Positions 1 to 5,837 of a stretch of 6,751 nt of DNA are shown here, one piece after another; the stretch's first letter is position 1, and each line of letters starts with the position of its first letter. Below the pieces are notes generated by a model. It was given only the letters and a program-made list of their open reading frames with translations. It did not search any database and was not told the DNA's origin. The DNA comes from an uncultured bacterium. Lineage in GTDB: Bacteria; Patescibacteriota; Patescibacteriia; UBA1558; GWA2-36-10. Location: assembly GCA_937870675.1 (NCBI GenBank), contig CALMZN010000032.1, positions 1 to 6,751 on the forward strand. The letters run 5' to 3'. A program made the translations under genes and the position numbers.

Positions 1-888
1 CAGCTAAAATTGATCATCAATCCGGACTTTGTGACTGTGCCGGAAAAATTCCAAATCATTCCCATCAGTAAAAACCTCAATGATCTGAAAAATGAATTTT
101 TGAAACACAAAATTCAGACCGTAGTAGTAGTCAATAATCCCAAATACGCCGCCGAAGTATCTCGTTATTTATTTGAAAATATCAACCTAAAAATACAGTA
201 CTATAATCTGACCAATTTTTATGAAAAAATAATCGGAAAAATTCCCCTGATGCTTTTGGAGAGAAACTGGTTTTTAGAAAATTTCAATAGCCGAAGTAAA
301 AATAGTTTTGCCATTGCTAAAAGATTTATTGATTTATTTTTTGCTTGGTTCTTTGGCTTGATATCATTAATTTTTATTCCTTTTATTGCTGTGGCTATAA
401 AGTTGGAATCCAAAGGAAAAATAATTTACCAGCAAGAGCGGGTGGGCTTAAACAACAAAAAATTTAAAGTGTACAAATTCCGCACTATGCAAGAAAATGC
501 CGAGCAAAACGGCGCTGTCTGGGCCTCAATCAATGATGCTCGCGTCACTCGGATTGGCAAGCTTCTGCGACGCACTCGCTTGGATGAAATACCGCAATTT
601 CTTAATATCATTATTGGCAATATGAGCTTTGTCGGCCCCAGACCAGAACGGCCGGAGTTTGTAGAGCAATTGAGACAAGAAATACCTTTTTACAACGAGC
701 GACATTTGATCAAACCCGGACTGACTGGCTGGGCCCAGATCAACTACCCCTACGGCGCCTCTGTAAATGACGCCAAAGAAAAGCTCCAATATGATTTATT
801 TTATATCAAAAATCAATCCGTGGCCTTGGATATTTCTATCATCCTCAAGACCATCAATGCCATGTTTAATATTGCCTTGGGAAGATAA
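1..888 (+). CDS. Polyprenyl-phosphate sugar-1-phosphate transferase (bacterial sugar transferase family), 5'-partial
   Basis: This is the C-terminal part of an initiating glycosylphosphotransferase, an inner-membrane enzyme that moves a sugar-1-phosphate from a nucleotide sugar onto undecaprenyl phosphate and so begins a polysaccharide repeat unit. The frame is open from base 1, so the TTG at 10 is probably internal. About 295 codons are present, against roughly 450-480 for the full-length family with its N-terminal membrane helices. Counting from TTG 10, residues 1 to about 75 look like the end of the CoA-binding-like regulatory domain. A hydrophobic hairpin follows at about 105-130, then the catalytic domain (PF02397 type) with QERVG, KFRTM, RLDEIPQ, SFVGPRPE, KPGLTGWAQ and YDLFYI. 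The catalytic Asp-Glu pair of the DEIPQ motif is intact. The stop overlaps the flippase start by one base (TAATG), so the two are co-transcribed. The transferred sugar cannot be told from sequence alone. Confidence 0.93.
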   Translation, partial: QLKLIINPDFVTVPEKFQIIPISKNLNDLKNEFLKHKIQTVVVVNNPKYAAEVSRYLFENINLKIQYYNLTNFYEKIIGKIPLMLLERNWFLENFNSRSKNSFAIAKRFIDLFFAWFFGLISLIFIPFIAVAIKLESKGKIIYQQERVGLNNKKFKVYKFRTMQENAEQNGAVWASINDARVTRIGKLLRRTRLDEIPQFLNIIIGNMSFVGPRPERPEFVEQLRQEIPFYNERHLIKPGLTGWAQINYPYGASVNDAKEKLQYDLFYIKNQSVALDISIILKTINAMFNIALGR

Positions 889-2186
889 TGTTAAATAGAA
901 TAAAAAATTTTTTCTACAAGATATTACGCCGTAGTGAAAAATATACCCAAACTGATATGGTGTATTTCGCTCATGGTAATTTTTGGTTAGTGTCCGGCCA
1001 ATTCATATCCTCTCTTGGTACTTTTCTGTTGGCCATTTTTTTTGCTAATTATTTATCTCAAGAATCATACGGCACCTATAAATACGTTTTATCAGTAGCC
1101 TCGATTTTAGCTATAGCTAACTTATCTGGTATAGATGGAGTTGTCACACAAGCTGTGGCTAGGGGCTTAGAGGGTAGTTTTATAATTGGATTAAAAACTA
1201 AAATAAAATTTGGTGCTTTGGGAAGTGTCGCTGCTTTGGCTATTGCCATCTATTATTATATACATAACAATCTGCTCTTAAGCACCTCTTTCCTGATAGT
1301 AGGATTAGTATTGCCTTTCATGGAATCATTTAATATTTATGATACTTTCTTACTAGCCAAAAAGCAGTTCAAAATATCCGCTATTTATAAAACTATTAGT
1401 CAAATTGCTTCAGCGGCTATTTTAATTATTGTTTTAATTTTATCTAAAAATCCCTTGTTGGTAATATTGTTCTATTATTTATCTTGGACTTTGATAAGAT
1501 TTATTCTTCTTAAAAAAACTTTAAAAAAATTTCCACCCAACAAAAAACAAGACCCTCGCGCTGTCAACTATGGACTTCATAATAGCCTAATAGGTGTCAC
1601 CTCTGCTTTGATTAGTTCTGCGGATTCTTTGATCCTCTTCTATTATTTTGGACCAATCCAATTAGCTGTTTATTCTTTTGCTATTGCCCCAATATCTCAA
1701 TTACGCACTTTATTTGATAAAATTCCTGTCTTAGCTTTGCCAAAGGTCGCTCAACGATCCATGAATGATATAAAACAAATGTTTTGGAAGAGATTTTGGC
1801 TATTATTTTTACTTGGCGCTCTTATTTCTGCTGTTTACATAATATCTGCGCCAACTATATATCATTTGTTTTTCCCTCAATATTCCGAATCTATCTTGTA
1901 TTCTCAAGTATATTCAGTATCTATGATATTTATCCTATGTCCAGCTGTTGCCAGCGCGGTGATTACTTCTCGCTTAACTTTGGTACCAAAAAAAATGCTA
2001 TATCTTTACAACATACCCAGTATTATTTTTATTTTGGCCATGTTGTTGACTATCCCCTTATTCGGTGTTATGGGTATAGTCATAAGTCGCTTACTGTCAT
2101 CTGCATCCGTTATTATAATAACCATTATAATCTGGGAAAAAATAAAAAAAATTGAGGGCAATACTACCCCCAATTTATCTGCTTAA
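888..2186 (+). CDS. Wzx-type oligosaccharide flippase (polysaccharide biosynthesis/MOP superfamily)
   Basis: A 432-residue integral membrane protein with about 12 hydrophobic segments, beginning near residue 33 and ending near 420, separated by short basic loops such as RFILLKKTLKKF. The size and the first repeat (FANYLSQESYGTYKY, then a glycine-rich turn at IANLSGIDG) fit the polysaccharide-export flippase family (PF01943/MOP exporters). These proteins move undecaprenyl-linked repeat units from the cytoplasmic to the outer leaflet. The ATG at 888 uses the last base of the preceding TAA, so translation is probably coupled to the sugar transferase. No Shine-Dalgarno is obvious. A pairing of initiating transferase and flippase is what a Wzx/Wzy-type locus needs; the polymerase and glycosyltransferases would lie outside the window. 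Flippases diverge fast, so the family is clear but the cargo is unknown. Teichuronic-type or lipid II flippases of the same superfamily are less likely in this context. Confidence 0.88.
   Translation: MLNRIKNFFYKILRRSEKYTQTDMVYFAHGNFWLVSGQFISSLGTFLLAIFFANYLSQESYGTYKYVLSVASILAIANLSGIDGVVTQAVARGLEGSFIIGLKTKIKFGALGSVAALAIAIYYYIHNNLLLSTSFLIVGLVLPFMESFNIYDTFLLAKKQFKISAIYKTISQIASAAILIIVLILSKNPLLVILFYYLSWTLIRFILLKKTLKKFPPNKKQDPRAVNYGLHNSLIGVTSALISSADSLILFYYFGPIQLAVYSFAIAPISQLRTLFDKIPVLALPKVAQRSMNDIKQMFWKRFWLLFLLGALISAVYIISAPTIYHLFFPQYSESILYSQVYSVSMIFILCPAVASAVITSRLTLVPKKMLYLYNIPSIIFILAMLLTIPLFGVMGIVISRLLSSASVIIITIIIWEKIKKIEGNTTPNLSA
2149..2176 (-). terminator. Probable rho-independent terminator for the minus-strand methyltransferase, inside the flippase 3' end
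   Basis: AAATTG (2149-2154) pairs with CAATTT (2171-2176), and GGG (2156-2158) with CCC (2167-2169), with one A/C mismatch and an 8-base loop. Read on the minus strand, the hairpin runs straight into a T-rich tract formed by the A-run at 2137-2151. It lies about 20 bases past the methyltransferase stop, inside the last codons of the converging flippase gene. On the plus strand no T-run follows the hairpin, so it should act only in the minus direction. Confidence 0.5.
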
Positions 2187-2193
2187 TAAAAAT

Positions 2194-3330
2194 TTACCAG
2201 AAAGTCACTTCTTGATTGACATTCTCTAGAATGTCTTTTTTTATTTCTTCATTGTAGATGCCGGCTTTGAGTATGATGTTGACCTTGCCTTTGCCGGCCA
2301 AAATCTTTGGCGAATCGACCATAAGAGATGTTCCATAAAGGCGTTTGCCAATTTTAATCGGGCTATTATCTAAAATATTTGATATTTTTTCTGTGTTCAA
2401 TCCAAAGCCAATCAAGTACTGAGAGAAAATATGAGCTCCAAAAAGATAAACTGGTTTATCTGATAGCTCTATTTTTTTGTTAATATCATTGACTATATCT
2501 AGATGATAATTTACAAAATCCATAAATATCTTCTTGTATTCATAATATCTATTTTGTGGCAAGAGCATATTATCTTGTGCTTTGCTTTTTTCAGTAGCAT
2601 AGAATATACTGTGTGGATTTCCATAATATTGCTTATCTAAAATCTTAAAACCAAATTTTTGTAATAAATAATCTGTAATATCCTCGGTCAAAAATACCGT
2701 ATGCTCAAAATTTAGACAATTGGTAAATTTTTTCTTTAGCATTTCAACCATATTAGGAAAGGTGAATATATGCTTTTGACCCTTCTGCAGATACTGGCTA
2801 ATGTGCTGCATAAATTCTATTGGCTGATATACGTGTTCAAAAACGTGTGAATGAATAACCGCGTCAATGTTTTCATCAATCACAAATTTATCATCAAAAA
2901 GACCTTTGATTATTTTTATCTTTTCATTTTTTATATATTGAGGATTTGGCTCAACTGTTGTCCACTTTGCTTGTGGATCCAGCGCAAAATAATTATTGGC
3001 AATGACATCATGAGCGCCACCAATTTCTAAAATGTTTTTGCCGTCATTATTTTTTTTGATAAATTCTGCAAATTCTTGGTAGTGTTTTTGCCAGACAGTA
3101 CCCGTGCCATCATTGTGCTGATCCATATAGAGCACGTCCAATGGTATCAAATTCCTCAACTGGATAAGACCTGTATCACGACAAATATCCCAAACCATAT
3201 CTGATTTGATATCCTGACTTTCTGATTGACCAACACAACCCATAAAAACGGGAAAATCCATGAAAGTATAAAGATGCTCCAGATTATTTTTGTCAGTAAG
3301 TAAACTTTTGTCGCGAATAATATATTTCAT
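2194..3330 (-). CDS. SAM-dependent methyltransferase, nucleotide-sugar C-methyltransferase type with degenerate zinc domain
   Basis: A 378-residue cytoplasmic protein with the three-part layout of TylC3-like sugar C-methyltransferases. Residues 1-75 correspond to the putative zinc-binding domain: MDFPVFMG and CRDTGLIQL match the usual PlAn and CxxCGLVQL segments, but the CxxC pairs are lost (RDKS near residue 6, CRDT at 50-53). Residues 80-245 form the Rossmann methyltransferase core, with motif I ILEIGGAH (100-107), an acidic residue in TTVEPNP (124-130) and HSHVFEHVYQP (160-170). Residues 290-378 resemble the C-terminal Methyltransf_14 domain (VYLFGAHIFSQ, ILDNSPIKIGKRLYGT). The ATG at 3330 has no Shine-Dalgarno but a possible promoter just upstream. 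The gene converges on the flippase with a 7-bp gap and points away from the GC-rich unit. Methylation of a nucleotide-activated sugar or related intermediate is inferred. The acceptor is unknown, and O- rather than C-methylation is possible. Confidence 0.85.
   Translation of the reverse strand: MKYIIRDKSLLTDKNNLEHLYTFMDFPVFMGCVGQSESQDIKSDMVWDICRDTGLIQLRNLIPLDVLYMDQHNDGTGTVWQKHYQEFAEFIKKNNDGKNILEIGGAHDVIANNYFALDPQAKWTTVEPNPQYIKNEKIKIIKGLFDDKFVIDENIDAVIHSHVFEHVYQPIEFMQHISQYLQKGQKHIFTFPNMVEMLKKKFTNCLNFEHTVFLTEDITDYLLQKFGFKILDKQYYGNPHSIFYATEKSKAQDNMLLPQNRYYEYKKIFMDFVNYHLDIVNDINKKIELSDKPVYLFGAHIFSQYLIGFGLNTEKISNILDNSPIKIGKRLYGTSLMVDSPKILAGKGKVNIILKAGIYNEEIKKDILENVNQEVTFW
2218..2242 (+). terminator. 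Probable rho-independent terminator for the sugar transferase-flippase operon, inside the methyltransferase 3' end
   Basis: GACATTC (2218-2224) and GAATGTC (2229-2235) form a perfect 7-bp stem around the loop TCTA, and seven T residues follow directly (2236-2242). The position is about 32 bases beyond the flippase stop on the plus strand. The same bases encode the end of the opposing methyltransferase (residues around KDILENVN), so the gene end is serving two purposes. The stem is AT-rich, so its efficiency is uncertain. Confidence 0.55.
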
Positions 3331-3336
3331 AAAAAA

Positions 3337-3365
3337 ATAATAACATAGTTGTTTTTTATGCGCAA
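3337..3365 (-). promoter_or_regulatory. Possible promoter of the methyltransferase gene, giving a leaderless or near-leaderless mRNA
   Basis: On the minus strand TTGCGC (3365-3360) is followed after 17 bases by TATTAT (3342-3337). The -10 matches five of six consensus bases, the -35 only three of six. Transcription would start near 3330, which is the A of the ATG, so the message would have almost no 5' leader. This would agree with the absence of a ribosome-binding site. The region is very AT-rich, so chance matches are easy. Confidence 0.3.
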
Positions 3366-3367
3366 AT

Positions 3368-3432
3368 ATTGAGTTGACAAAATGGTAAATATGTGATACT
3401 TTATATTGTTTCGCTCTTTGAGAGTCCTGTTG
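3368..3432 (+). repeat. 65-bp direct repeat carrying a promoter, copy 1
   Basis: Bases 3368-3432 are identical to 3436-3500, with only 3 bp between the copies (period 68 bp). Each copy contains a TTGACA box, an AT-rich -10 region and the short inverted repeat CTCT-TTG-AGAG (here 3414-3424). The identity ends sharply on both sides (T/C at 3367/3435 and T/C at 3433/3501). This copy is the outermost element of the GC-rich two-gene unit and marks its likely left edge. Confidence 0.95.
3374..3400 (+). promoter_or_regulatory. Promoter P1 of the Nudix-phosphatase unit
   Basis: A perfect -35 TTGACA (3374-3379) is followed after 15 bases by GATACT (3395-3400), preceded by the extended -10 dinucleotide TG (3392-3393). 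AT-rich alternatives for the -10 (TTTATA, TATATT at 3400-3407) lie 20-22 bases away and fit worse. A transcript from here would run through the whole of promoter P2. The short inverted repeat at 3414-3424 would be in the early transcript and could be an operator or a small hairpin. Confidence 0.65.
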
Positions 3433-3435
3433 TCC

Positions 3436-3500
3436 ATTGAGTTGACAAAATGGTAAATATGTGATACTTTATATTGTTTCGCTCTTTGAGAGTCCTGTTG
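3436..3500 (+). repeat. 65-bp direct repeat carrying a promoter, copy 2
   Basis: An exact copy of 3368-3432. Its inverted repeat CTCT-TTG-AGAG lies at 3482-3492. The exactness suggests recent duplication or active homogenisation. Because the period of 68 is not a multiple of three, the sequence is not a repeated coding unit. Confidence 0.95.
3442..3468 (+). promoter_or_regulatory. Promoter P2 of the Nudix-phosphatase unit
   Basis: The same elements as P1, shifted by 68 bp: TTGACA (3442-3447), 15-base spacer, TG at 3460-3461 and GATACT (3463-3468). The start of transcription is expected near 3475, giving a leader of roughly 67 bases before the Nudix ATG. That leader contains the CTCT/AGAG repeat and a second small stem, TGGT-CTAA-ACCA (3511-3522). 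Confidence 0.65.
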
Positions 3501-3527
3501 CCCAACGAAGTGGTCTAAACCATAGAA

Positions 3528-3535
3528 AGTGGGGT
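3528..3535 (+). promoter_or_regulatory. Weak G-rich ribosome-binding site that supports the Nudix start at 3542
   Basis: The run AGTGGGG (3528-3534) sits 7 bases before ATG 3542 and is a partial match to AAGGAGG. No comparable site precedes the alternative GTG at 3461, which lies inside the -10 region of P2. Confidence 0.45.
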
Positions 3536-3541
3536 ACCAAA

Positions 3542-4153
3542 ATGTTCGAGGACTTGACTAGGGAAATGCAGCGTGCCAGAGAGGTGAACTGGAAGGATCC
3601 TCTCACCTATCTGGTAACAGCAGTCATCCTCTACCAACCGGGGAAAAGCTTGGCTGACACCAGGTTCCTGGTGGTTACCAGGCAAAAGGGTGCGGCCATG
3701 GGACACAAGCAGGCCCATCATGGTGGCTTTGTCAAGCCGACTGACCAGAGCCTGCTAGCTGCAGCTATCCGCGAAGCGCGGGAGGAAACCGGCTACATCT
3801 TGAAGCCGGAAGATCTGCATTTCTTGAGCATGGCTGGGCCAGAGCTCTATCGCTCCACCATGACCGCTGATGACGACAAGATCGTGCTCACCATCACCGA
3901 TATTCAGGCAGAACCAACGGCACCGTTTGTCATCGGCCTCTTTCTGTCCAATGTCTCAAATATTCATCGGGACATTGAGACAGATGGCGAGGTCAGCAAC
4001 GGTGAGTGGATGACGTTCCAGGACATGATTGACGCATATGGACAGAGCATGACCTTCAACTACTGGAGCTTCCTATACTTGGTCATGTCGCATCTGCTTG
4101 GCAGATCGGTGCCGTCGATCGCCAACACAAGCCCTGGGACATACCTTCTGTAG
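3542..4153 (+). CDS. Nudix hydrolase
   Basis: A 203-residue protein of the Nudix superfamily, whose members cleave a nucleoside diphosphate linked to another group (NDP-sugars, dinucleotides, NADH, oxidised or non-canonical NTPs). The Nudix helix is at about residues 62-86: GGFVKP, then AAIREAREETGYIL. The metal-binding REXXEEXG core is complete (77-84). The stretch between the glycine and this core is one residue longer than the canonical box, and the first glutamate is replaced by D-Q. I chose ATG 3542 over the in-frame GTG 3461: the 27 extra codons would begin within promoter P2 and run through the second repeat copy, while the ATG has a G-rich site in front. The C-terminal half (FVIGLFLSNVSNIH, EWMTFQDM) fits the sheet and loops of the fold, but I cannot assign a substrate. 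The gene is GC-richer than the flanking locus and lies 14 bp ahead of the phosphatase gene. Confidence 0.85.
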   Translation: MFEDLTREMQRAREVNWKDPLTYLVTAVILYQPGKSLADTRFLVVTRQKGAAMGHKQAHHGGFVKPTDQSLLAAAIREAREETGYILKPEDLHFLSMAGPELYRSTMTADDDKIVLTITDIQAEPTAPFVIGLFLSNVSNIHRDIETDGEVSNGEWMTFQDMIDAYGQSMTFNYWSFLYLVMSHLLGRSVPSIANTSPGTYLL

Positions 4154-4156
4154 AAA

Positions 4157-4164
4157 GGGAGGAG
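4157..4164 (+). promoter_or_regulatory. Strong Shine-Dalgarno of the phosphatase gene
   Basis: AAAGGGAGGAG (4154-4164) contains GGAGG at 4158-4162, five bases before ATG 4168. It occupies nearly the whole 14-bp gap between the Nudix stop and the phosphatase start. It is the only strong site of this kind in the window. Confidence 0.85.
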
Positions 4165-4167
4165 TAC

Positions 4168-5055
4168 ATGTATTCATTGGAGCAATTGCTAGATGCCTGC
4201 CAGCTAGCTGTGATTGCTGGCATGAAGGTGGTGCGTCAATACCAGCTACATGGTGTCCCACTATCCGAAGTCAAGCAAGCTGATCAGACCCTAGTCACTG
4301 CGGCTGATCGCCAAAGCGGATTGGCTGTCAGACAACTCATTCGTGAAAAACTTCCGGAGATTGCTATTTTAGGCGAAGACATGGATGGTTTGGAGTTTTC
4401 CAGTCAGCTGCTTGCCCTAATAGATCCCTTGGACGGCACTCGGGCCTTTGCCAATGGCCTGATAACTTCCACTGTGATCGCTGGCATCTATGACCGGTGG
4501 AACAAGCGGTTGATCTGCTGTGTGGTCGGAGAGCCAATTAGTGGCCGTATCTGGTTGGCCAGTCAAAACACTCACACTCACAAAATGCTCATCCGTGCCG
4601 ATAAGAACGTGATGGAGCAGAACGTCACTGTCTGGAATGGCCCCTTGGACATGCAGAGCACGGTGTTAATTGATCTATCCCACGGCTTTACAAGCCGAGG
4701 GCGACAAATCCTGAGTAATAAGCAGATTGCCGAGCTGTTTGGCTCGCTCAACTACCTTGCCACCATCTTAATGGCTGGCTCCAATGGCCTGCACCAGGCA
4801 CTGGTGGCCAACGGCGGCGAGAAGCTGGCTGGCTCTATCACCACAGCTACTGGCGGGCCCTGGGACATCTGTGGCGCCCTACTGGTACTCCAAGCTGGTG
4901 GCACAGCTCAAGGCCTGGCCATGGGAGACGATCGACTTCTGACTCTAATTGACCCTCTGGATGTCCTTCACTACGACATATTAGTAACTGGCAACAGCCA
5001 AGCCACTGTCGACACCCTCGTCAGCAAGATCTTGGCCGTCAACGGTCAGAGCTGA
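4168..5055 (+). CDS. Inositol-monophosphatase superfamily phosphatase (IMPase/CysQ-like)
   Basis: A 295-residue soluble phosphatase of the Mg-dependent, Li-sensitive IMPase/FIG fold. Visible motifs in order: TLVTAADRQS (about 42-51, the T-x-A-D segment), ILGEDMD (about 68-74, with GED replacing the common GEE), the metal-binding signature DPLDGTRAF (86-94), and GGPWDICGALLVLQAGG (about 229-245), whose W-D pair supplies the last metal ligand. Length is typical of the family. Known activities are dephosphorylation of inositol phosphates, 3'-phosphoadenosine 5'-phosphate (CysQ), fructose-1,6-bisphosphate or histidinol phosphate, and the sequence does not tell which applies here. It follows the Nudix gene by 14 bp with a strong ribosome-binding site, so both are made from one mRNA. 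Pairing with a Nudix enzyme suggests nucleotide or sugar-phosphate turnover, an inference only. Like its partner it is GC-richer than the surrounding genes. Confidence 0.87.
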   Translation: MYSLEQLLDACQLAVIAGMKVVRQYQLHGVPLSEVKQADQTLVTAADRQSGLAVRQLIREKLPEIAILGEDMDGLEFSSQLLALIDPLDGTRAFANGLITSTVIAGIYDRWNKRLICCVVGEPISGRIWLASQNTHTHKMLIRADKNVMEQNVTVWNGPLDMQSTVLIDLSHGFTSRGRQILSNKQIAELFGSLNYLATILMAGSNGLHQALVANGGEKLAGSITTATGGPWDICGALLVLQAGGTAQGLAMGDDRLLTLIDPLDVLHYDILVTGNSQATVDTLVSKILAVNGQS

Positions 5056-5070
5056 AAACAGCTGAAAACA
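5051..5070 (+). repeat. 10-bp tandem duplication at the phosphatase stop codon
   Basis: GCTGAAAACA occurs twice in succession (5051-5060, 5061-5070). The TGA in the first copy is the stop codon; the second copy is out of frame. Probably a small slippage event just ahead of the terminator. Confidence 0.8.
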
Positions 5071-5073
5071 AAA

Positions 5074-5110
5074 GGGGCTCTCCGCATCAGCGGCGAGCCT
5101 CTCTTTTTTT
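5074..5110 (+). terminator. Strong rho-independent terminator of the Nudix-phosphatase unit, probably bidirectional
   Basis: GGCTC (5076-5080) pairs with GAGCC (5095-5099) and CCGC (5082-5085) with GCGG (5090-5093), with a single T/C mismatch and the loop ATCA. The stem can extend by a G-T and a G-C pair. Seven T residues follow (5104-5110). On the minus strand the same hairpin is followed by TTTTGTTTT, so it can also end transcription of the nucleotidyltransferase operon. The T-run overlaps the stop codon of that opposing gene (5109-5111). Confidence 0.9.
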
Positions 5111-5837
5111 AATTTAAATTTTTTAAATATTTCTGCGTGTTTTCTAGAGCCGTAATATTACCAGTATCTAACCAAATTGGAAATGGTATCCATTCAAAAT
5201 CTACGCCCTCTTTCAGCATCTTTTCCAAAACATGAACTTCTGACAAAGAAGAATTAAACTTATCTGCATTATAAATACTCTCCAAGGCCTGCCAAAATGA
5301 TTGATAATCACAAATCCCATCCAAGCCAATGTGAATTGAATCAAAAGAACTAACCCCCTTTTCATTTAATTGAATAATTTTATTGTTTTTAACTGTATGA
5401 GTGCGATATTGATTAAGAATCAAATCGGTCTTTGACCAGTCGGTCACATAGCCACCAATCCAATTTTTATCCGGCTTAGACACAGGATCAACTACAATAG
5501 TATCACAGGCCTGAAAAATAAAAGGGCACTGCAAGTAATCTTTGGCTTGCAAAATAGAATAACCTAAGCTACTACCCGGGCCTTCATAATTATCCACAAC
5601 CGCAAATTCAAAATTTCTCTCCGGGAAATAAGATAACAAAAAATCTTTTACCTGATTGCCCAAATAGCCCAAGGTAATAACAATGGTCACATCTTTGGGA
5701 TAGCAATCAAACAAATAAGCTATACTGGGCCTACCATTTATCTCAACTAGAGCTTTATTTTTTTCTTTAGTGAAACTCCCTAACCTAGAGCCCGTGCCCG
5801 AAGTAGTAATTAGAACTTTATAGTCGTGATTAGTCAT
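5109..5837 (-). CDS. Sugar-phosphate nucleotidyltransferase (NTP_transferase family)
   Basis: A 242-residue cytoplasmic enzyme of the GT-A-like nucleotidyltransferase family, which couples an NTP to a sugar phosphate (or to phosphocholine-like or polyol phosphates), releasing pyrophosphate. Evidence: the N-terminal nucleotide-binding loop SGTGSRLGSFTKEKNKAL (13-30; the family form is GxGTRL...PK), the second nucleotide-contact segment GPGSSLGYS (86-94), the metal-binding aspartate in ACDTIV (110-115; replaces the usual GDxl), and the WLDTGN closing motif (222-227). There is no C-terminal left-handed beta-helix, so it is a short, single-domain form, unlike GlmU or GlgC. The ATG at 5837 shares its A with the TAA of the upstream aldolase-like gene, so the two are co-translated. 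The natural place for its product is activation of the sugar made by the neighbour. The base (CTP, GTP, UTP or dTTP) and sugar cannot be read from the sequence. Confidence 0.87.
   Translation of the reverse strand: MTNHDYKVLITTSGTGSRLGSFTKEKNKALVEINGRPSIAYLFDCYPKDVTIVITLGYLGNQVKDFLLSYFPERNFEFAVVDNYEGPGSSLGYSILQAKDYLQCPFIFQACDTIVVDPVSKPDKNWIGGYVTDWSKTDLILNQYRTHTVKNNKIIQLNEKGVSSFDSIHIGLDGICDYQSFWQALESIYNADKFNSSLSEVHVLEKMLKEGVDFEWIPFPIWLDTGNITALENTQKYLKNLN

Noticed and set aside
526..789. Open frame of 87 codons on the minus strand under the sugar transferase
   Set aside because: It is antisense to the strongly conserved catalytic domain, with no start signal or recognisable protein.
1784..2155. 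Open frame of 123 codons on the plus strand inside the flippase gene
   Set aside because: It is an alternate frame of an AT-rich membrane-protein gene, with no ribosome-binding site and no recognisable domain.
3414..3424. Riboswitch or attenuator in the cassette leader
   Set aside because: Only 4-bp stems are visible (CTCT/AGAG and TGGT/ACCA); nothing resembles a known riboswitch core or an anti-terminator pair.
3368..3500. CRISPR array
   Set aside because: There are only two repeat copies, 65 bp long with a 3-bp gap, and no spacers; the content is a promoter.
3461..3541. Nudix start at GTG 3461, adding 27 residues
   Set aside because: The GTG lies in the extended -10 of promoter P2, and the added codons run through the exact repeat, whose 68-bp period changes frame. 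ATG 3542 has a G-rich site before it and fits the Nudix fold's usual N-terminus.
4073..4283. Short open frames on both strands across the Nudix-phosphatase junction
   Set aside because: They overlap two well-supported genes and the strong Shine-Dalgarno; GC-rich DNA gives such frames by chance.
3368..5110. Insertion sequence or transposon
   Set aside because: No transposase or integrase gene is present, the two ends show no inverted repeats, and I saw no target-site duplication.
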